From NCBI GenBank assembly GCA_910588925.1, contig CAJURV010000017.1, positions 1 through 30,219 on the forward strand: a stretch of 30,219 nucleotides of DNA. Reading direction: 5' to 3'. This document shows positions 26,501 to 30,219 of this stretch, one piece after another. The notes under the pieces were generated by a model. The model saw nothing but the letters and a program-made list of their open reading frames with translations. It searched no databases and was not told the origin of the DNA. The number at the start of each line of letters is the position of its first letter. Within the stretch, counting starts at the first letter, position 1. Both the position numbers and the translations under genes were made by a program. Origin of the DNA: an uncultured Rikenellaceae bacterium. GTDB taxonomy: Bacteria > Bacteroidota > Bacteroidia > Bacteroidales > Rikenellaceae.

Positions 26501-26728
26501 CAAAAATCGGGTTTCTTCCGTCTCAAAAACCTAACGGTGGGCTATACCATACCCAAGACATTAACCCAGAAGATAGGCGTTCAGAAGTTCCGCGTCTACT
26601 TCTCGGGCGACAATTTGGCTACGGCCACCAAGTTCAAAGGTCTCGACCCCGAACGTTACAACGACGGCTATTCGGTGGCTTATCCCATCAGCCGTATATG
26701 CTCATTCGGTATAAACCTACAGTTCTAA
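23485..26728 (+). CDS. SusC-like TonB-dependent transporter, interrupted by a poly-G frameshift
   Basis: Outer-membrane receptor that, with SusD, imports glycans or other ligands. The long frame is intact from 23612 to 26728 but lacks a signal peptide. The true ATG at 23485 (MKNGLHNQL, as in the second susC at 29801) lies one frame off: with the 11 G present at 23545-23555 it ends at TGA 23608-23610 after 41 codons. With ten G the frames join into a 1080-residue protein with a good signal peptide (GFLFAALLVGGGVNPCLSA). Domains: carboxypeptidase-regulatory-like region (TITGKVVDQKGQPVIGATV), SusC signature VVVVGFGTQKKVNLTGAV, plug (DPNSVESVSVLKDAASASIYGSRAANGVI), and a C-terminal barrel ending in SFGINLQF-type residues. 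The state in this sequence is OFF, by slippage or by a sequencing error. susD follows after 31 nt. Confidence 0.93.
23545..23555 (+). repeat. Run of 11 G in the susC signal-peptide codons
   Basis: A homopolymer of 11 G. Loss of one G (or gain of two) restores the reading frame from ATG 23485 to the SusC body. The same position in the paralogue at 29801 has no G run. Such tracts are classic sites of slipped-strand phase variation. Confidence 0.9.
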
Positions 26729-26759
26729 CGGAGGCATTTAAACTCAAAATGAATCGATT

Positions 26760-28400
26760 ATGAAAAAAATAATATTTTTAGCGTTAGGGTGCTCTCTGCT
26801 ATTTACCCCATCTTGCAAGGACTATCTGCAGAAAAACCCGACAAGTTCCCTTACCGAGGTCGTATTCTGGCAGACCAAAGCCGACTTCAATATGGCATTG
26901 GCGGGCTTGTATAACTTCATGAAGGGCTATGGCAACTGGTACAACTCCACCACCTATGCCTATTCGTACGGCTTCTTCGGCTCTATCAGGTCGAAGATGG
27001 AGGACCTCTCCGACAACGGCGTGGGCGGCAACTACGCCGACCAGGTAGAGGACATACTGCAGGATGCACTCACCCCGGCAACAGGCGGTTATGTCAGCAA
27101 CATATACAGCTTCTGCTACATGGGTATCGCCCGCAACAACACTTTCCTCGAGAGATTGGAAGAACGTAAAAGCCTTTTCACAACCGAGGAGTACAACAAG
27201 CACAGAGGCGAGGCTTTGGCTATGCGTGCGATGTATTACAACTATCTCTATATATGTTACGGTGCGGTGCCTATAGTAAAAGAGGCGCTAACCGTAGACA
27301 ACATGTACAAAGAGAAATCGACCAAAGAGGAGGTTTATAAAGCTATCGTAGACGATTATACCGAAGCGATATCGCTGCTTCCCGACGGACTCTCATACAA
27401 ACAGGATGCCGGCCACATGACCAAATACGCCGCTATCGCCCTTCGTGCCAAAACAAAACTCTACCACGCATACGACGAAAAAGGCGTGGCCAATACCGCC
27501 GAAATGGCCGAAATACTCACGGAACTGAAGCAGATTCCCGACGGTATATATTCCGTAGAGGCCGACCCCCTCACCAACTTCCATGCAAGCACTCAGGAGA
27601 ACTCCAACGAGATAATGTTCTCGGCTAAGTTCCTCGCACCCACCATGCGTAACCAAATGGACCTATACTACGGCGACTGGTGCGAAGTGGCTCCCACCCG
27701 CGACCTCGTCTACGCGTTTCCCAATGCCGACGGCACCCCGTACGTGCCCGATCCTGCACTCGAGAAGCAGCTGGCCGATACCAGCGTGACCGTAAGAACG
27801 GCGGCTTTGAACAAACTTTTCGAGAACCGCGACATGCGTCTTAAAAAGTTCATCACACACAGCAACCATTGGGACTTCACCGAATACATTCCCTCCGATG
27901 CGAACGACGTTCGTACCAAAACCGTGATATCGCCTACCCACTTCAACGTATTCAAGCTCGTGACCCCCAGAACCAACAATCAGGCATGGGATTACGACTG
28001 GTATAGCGATCAGGACATAGTGCTCATGCGTTGGGGCGAGGTGCTCCTGATGAAAGCCGAAGCGGCTCTCGAATCTGGCAATAACGCCGAAGCTATGGGT
28101 TACATCAACGACCTCCGTTCTCCGCGTGGCATAGCGGTCCTCACCTCTATCGACCGGGACATTCTCCGCAACGAGATCCGTATCGAGACCTGCCTCGAAG
28201 GTCAACGTTACTTCGACATGAAACGTTGGAGAATACTCGACAAGATGAACGGCAAGCCACGCGACCCGGCAATGGCAGGCTCTTTCAACGTGGTTATCAA
28301 CCCCGCCCACTTCGACTGGCCCATACCTCTGAACGAGGTTATCAAGGCTCAGGAGAATGGTGTCAACCTTGAACAAAACCCCGGTTATACAACCAAATAA
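26760..28400 (+). CDS. SusD/RagB-like surface lipoprotein
   Basis: Ligand-capturing lid of the SusC transporter on the outer surface. The 546-residue product has a lipoprotein signal ending in the lipobox TPSC (Cys19), the early motif DYLQKNPTSSLTE and FWQTKADFNMALAGLYNFM, helical TPR-like segments in the first half (EALAMRAMYYNYLYICYG), and the usual C-terminal blocks: LMRWGEVLLMKAEAAL, INDLRSPRGI, EIRIETCLEGQRYFDMKRWR, and PIPLNEVIKA...NPGY. It starts 31 nt after the susC stop codon, so the pair is one transcription unit. A strong terminator follows. The ligand cannot be inferred from sequence. Confidence 0.96.
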   Translation: MKKIIFLALGCSLLFTPSCKDYLQKNPTSSLTEVVFWQTKADFNMALAGLYNFMKGYGNWYNSTTYAYSYGFFGSIRSKMEDLSDNGVGGNYADQVEDILQDALTPATGGYVSNIYSFCYMGIARNNTFLERLEERKSLFTTEEYNKHRGEALAMRAMYYNYLYICYGAVPIVKEALTVDNMYKEKSTKEEVYKAIVDDYTEAISLLPDGLSYKQDAGHMTKYAAIALRAKTKLYHAYDEKGVANTAEMAEILTELKQIPDGIYSVEADPLTNFHASTQENSNEIMFSAKFLAPTMRNQMDLYYGDWCEVAPTRDLVYAFPNADGTPYVPDPALEKQLADTSVTVRTAALNKLFENRDMRLKKFITHSNHWDFTEYIPSDANDVRTKTVISPTHFNVFKLVTPRTNNQAWDYDWYSDQDIVLMRWGEVLLMKAEAALESGNNAEAMGYINDLRSPRGIAVLTSIDRDILRNEIRIETCLEGQRYFDMKRWRILDKMNGKPRDPAMAGSFNVVINPAHFDWPIPLNEVIKAQENGVNLEQNPGYTTK

Positions 28401-28427
28401 TTTACCTGTGTAACACCGTTTTTTCGG

Positions 28428-28460
28428 AACCCCCGCGATTAACTCGCGGGGGTTTTATTT
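28428..28460 (+). terminator. Rho-independent terminator of susCD
   Basis: A perfect 11-bp stem, AACCCCCGCGA with TCGCGGGGGTT, around loop TTAAC, followed by a T-rich tail. It lies 28 nt after the susD stop codon. Confidence 0.92.
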
Positions 28461-28713
28461 TTATGCAGGCTCGGCTATCGCAGCAAAACAAACACTACAC
28501 ATCGTAAATCGGCGACAAGTGCGAACGATCCGAGATCGGCTATTCAATAAAATATCAAGCATCGCAACACACCGGCCATGTCTACGTCCAATTATAACAA
28601 CTACAACCCATACCTCCCGTTAATATTCCAAAGGCATAACCCTCATCGCCTTAACATATGGCCTAATGAAACCGTATATACAAACACCCATTTCAAACAC
28701 AAAAAAACATATT
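28461..28713. other. Gene-free spacer before the recombinase
   Basis: Besides the susD terminator I see nothing definite in the 313 nt between susD and the recombinase: no clear promoter box and no convincing recombination site. Confidence 0.45.
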
Positions 28714-29649
28714 ATGAAAAAGAGAAAAACAAACCGTATCTCTATCGTTCGTTTCGTACTCGGCATGTCGGAAGAGCGTCTTTCGGCCGGCCGGACATCC
28801 AGCTCCCACACCTACAGAGCCTTAGCGGCGATTCTGTCGCGATTCGGCTGTCCGGACAGCATGACAATGGACGAGCTTACGCCCGATTACATCAAAAGAT
28901 TGTTGTGGTTCATGAAAGGAGAGGGGTTGAGTCCCAACAGCATAGCCCTCTACCTGAGACTATTGAAATCGGCATATAACACGGCCGACGACCGCGAGCT
29001 GATACATGCGGCACGCAGTCCGTTCAGAAACATCCGCATAAAAACCGAAAAGACCGAAAAACGGGCGATAGACAAAAAAAGCATGACGCTGTTGCTCGGT
29101 CTCGATCTGTCTCACTCCTACCCTCTTTCGCTATCCCGCGACCTTTTCCTGTTCAGCTTCTTCGCCCGCGGAATGCCGTTCGTCGACACCGTATTCCTAC
29201 GCACCCGCGACATAAAGGGCGACACCATAACATACCGCAGACGCAAGACAGGGCGCAAAATGACCGTAAAAATATCACCGAGCCTGAAAAGCATCATAGA
29301 GAGGATCACGCCCTCGAAAGAATATCTCTTTCCAATACTCGACCCCGATTCCGACACCCCTATCTACACGCAATACAAAACAGCCCTACGCGCCCATAAC
29401 AGAAACCTCGGCCAGCTATCGGAAATGGCAGGCATCGACAAAAAGTTCACATCCTACACCGCCCGTCACTCATGGGCTACAATAGCCAAAAACAGCGGCA
29501 TACCCGTATCGGTCATAAGCGAAGGACTCGGACACAGCGACGAAAAAACCACCAACATATACCTAGACTCATTCAAAGACGACACCGTAGACCGTGCAAA
29601 CGAAATTGTTACCGACCTGACATCTCACGAAAAGTGTCTCTTTATCTGA
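28714..29649 (+). CDS. Tyrosine recombinase (site-specific integrase)
   Basis: 311 residues with an N-terminal SAM-like core-binding domain (~25-110, RALAAILSRFG, SPNSIALYLRLLKSAYN) and a catalytic domain. Catalytic residues visible are Arg152 (FFARGM), Lys178 (RRRKTGRK), Arg251 in SYTARHSWAT, His274 (GLGHSDEKTT) and the nucleophile Tyr283 (NIYLDSF). Tyr248 replaces the usual first His of the HxxR motif, as is common in Bacteroidetes members. I chose ATG 28714, which starts MKKRKTNRIS; ATG 28666 would add 16 residues. Length and shape resemble the invertase-type recombinases that flip promoters or shuffle outer-membrane protein genes in Bacteroides. No phage or conjugation genes are nearby. 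It lies between two susC genes with matching 5' ends. Confidence 0.93.
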   Translation: MKKRKTNRISIVRFVLGMSEERLSAGRTSSSHTYRALAAILSRFGCPDSMTMDELTPDYIKRLLWFMKGEGLSPNSIALYLRLLKSAYNTADDRELIHAARSPFRNIRIKTEKTEKRAIDKKSMTLLLGLDLSHSYPLSLSRDLFLFSFFARGMPFVDTVFLRTRDIKGDTITYRRRKTGRKMTVKISPSLKSIIERITPSKEYLFPILDPDSDTPIYTQYKTALRAHNRNLGQLSEMAGIDKKFTSYTARHSWATIAKNSGIPVSVISEGLGHSDEKTTNIYLDSFKDDTVDRANEIVTDLTSHEKCLFI

Positions 29650-29664
29650 TATAAAGAGATTTTT
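29637..29664 (+). terminator. Terminator overlapping the recombinase stop codon
   Basis: TCTCTTTA (29637-29644) pairs with TAAAGAGA (29652-29659) and is followed by TTTTT; the TGA stop lies in the loop. A second hairpin, GCCGGA/TCCGGC (29665-29681), follows at once. Confidence 0.65.
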
Positions 29665-29776
29665 GCCGGATGTTTTCCGGCGTCGTATCCGTGTAAAATG
29701 CGCGGATCGGCAATAGAGAGGCAACAGGGCCGTTTGGGCCATTTGCGATAAAGAAAAAGAACAGGTAAAAAACAAC

Positions 29777-29826
29777 TTTGTTTAATTAAATCAATCATCT
29801 ATGAAAAACGGTTTACACAATCAGCT
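29777..29826 (+). repeat. Shared susC 5' block, copy 2
   Basis: Same 22-nt pre-ATG block and 26-nt start of coding region as at 23462-23510, in direct orientation 6.3 kb away. Confidence 0.9.
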
Positions 29827-30219
29827 CAAGAGAGGCTTTTTGTTTGCCGCTTTGCTTTCGGGAGCAGCAGCTCCCTGCATAGCGTCAGCAGTTGAGGCCG
29901 CTCCCCTGACAACCGTGTCTGACCTCGCTCAGACCAAGACGATCACCGGTAAGGTAGTCGATCAGAAGGGCCAGCCCGTCATCGGCGCTACGGTTATCGT
30001 TCAGAACACCTCACGCGGTGATATCACCTCAGCGGACGGTTCATTCCGCATAGAAGGCGTCAAAGTGGGCGACAACCTCGAGGTTGCGTTCATCGGCTAC
30101 GTCACCAAATTCGTTCCCGTAGGCACTGAAACCAATATCAACGTTACTCTCGAAGAGGATGCCCTCAAGGTTGAGGACGTCGTTGTGGTAGGTTTCGGTA
30201 CTCAGAAAAAGGTCAACCT
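29801..30219 (+). CDS. Second SusC-like transporter (5' part)
   Basis: Starts at ATG 29801 and runs off the right edge in frame; 139 complete codons are visible. The signal peptide is intact and in frame (MKNGLHNQLKRGFLFAALL, then SGAAAPCIASA), with no G run. The carboxypeptidase-regulatory-like domain follows (TITGKVVDQKGQPVIGATV, GDITSADGSFRIEGVKVG), then VEDVVVVGFGTQKKVN, where the sequence ends. Over the ~100 residues that overlap the first SusC past the signal peptide, I see only a few replacements (for example Val to Ile and Ile to Phe), while many third codon positions differ, which points to an old duplication under purifying selection. A susD partner is expected just beyond the window. 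Confidence 0.95.
   Translation, partial: MKNGLHNQLKRGFLFAALLSGAAAPCIASAVEAAPLTTVSDLAQTKTITGKVVDQKGQPVIGATVIVQNTSRGDITSADGSFRIEGVKVGDNLEVAFIGYVTKFVPVGTETNINVTLEEDALKVEDVVVVGFGTQKKVN

Noticed and set aside
23329..29723. 8-nt inverted match TTGCCTCT (23329-23336) / AGAGGCAA (29716-29723) upstream of the two susC genes as recombinase sites
   Set aside because: Too short and imperfectly extended to stand out from chance over several kb, and both susC genes are in the same orientation.

Overview
This window reads as a Bacteroidales chromosome of roughly 50% GC, probably from a gut or host-associated lineage; I cannot name the genus. The reasons are a SusC/SusD pair with a second susC starting at the right edge, a BACON-like plus FISUMP surface protein, a Bacteroidetes-type tyrosine recombinase, a fused ResB/CcsA cytochrome c biogenesis protein, few Shine-Dalgarno sites, and promoters of the TTTG / TAnnTTTG type (clearest in front of the tRNA-Asp gene).

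Layout. (1) 2-1192 (+): 3' end of a BACON/FISUMP surface protein. (2) 1193-2507: gene-free DNA with a terminator and two direct copies (A and B) of a ~345-nt non-coding repeat. (3) 2508-4658 (-): exported GH29 alpha-L-fucosidase and methionine sulfoxide reductase MsrA. (4) 5127-5281: tRNA-Asp(GTC) with promoter and terminator. (5) 5360-7792 (-): CcsBA cytochrome c maturation protein. (6) 7850-9527: ~1.7 kb of gene-free DNA with an inverted third repeat copy (C), a long imperfect inverted repeat and many small hairpins, ending at an exact 100-nt palindrome (9528-9627) that runs into the end of the next gene. (7) 9606-21597 (-): nine genes reading leftwards from one promoter region: a YncE-propeller/diheme protein, a RidA/chorismatase-like protein, a lipoprotein cupin resembling D-lyxose isomerase, a VOC protein, DhaK, DhaL, an LsrF-type aldolase/thiolase, a small exported propeller, and a 1318-residue exported protein with two haem motifs and a formylglycine-generating-enzyme-like domain. 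(8) 21922-22971 (+): divergent LacI-family regulator. (9) 23485-28400 (+): SusC and SusD, with SusC split by an 11-G run in its signal-peptide codons. (10) 28714-29649 (+): tyrosine recombinase. (11) 29801-end (+): second susC whose leader and first codons copy those of the first.

How it may fit together (inference). The LacI regulator sits between the nine-gene cluster and the susCD pair, and the window shows no glycoside hydrolase beside them. I read this as one accessory system: SusCD imports a small carbohydrate-like molecule, periplasmic c-type haem proteins oxidise it or take its electrons (CcsBA would mature them), and a kinase (DhaK/DhaL) plus LsrF-like aldolase, with VOC and cupin enzymes, break the carbon chain down. 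No cluster of this composition is known to me, and the substrate is unknown. SusC may be switched by poly-G slippage, and the recombinase between two susC genes with matching 5' ends suggests further variation of the receptor.
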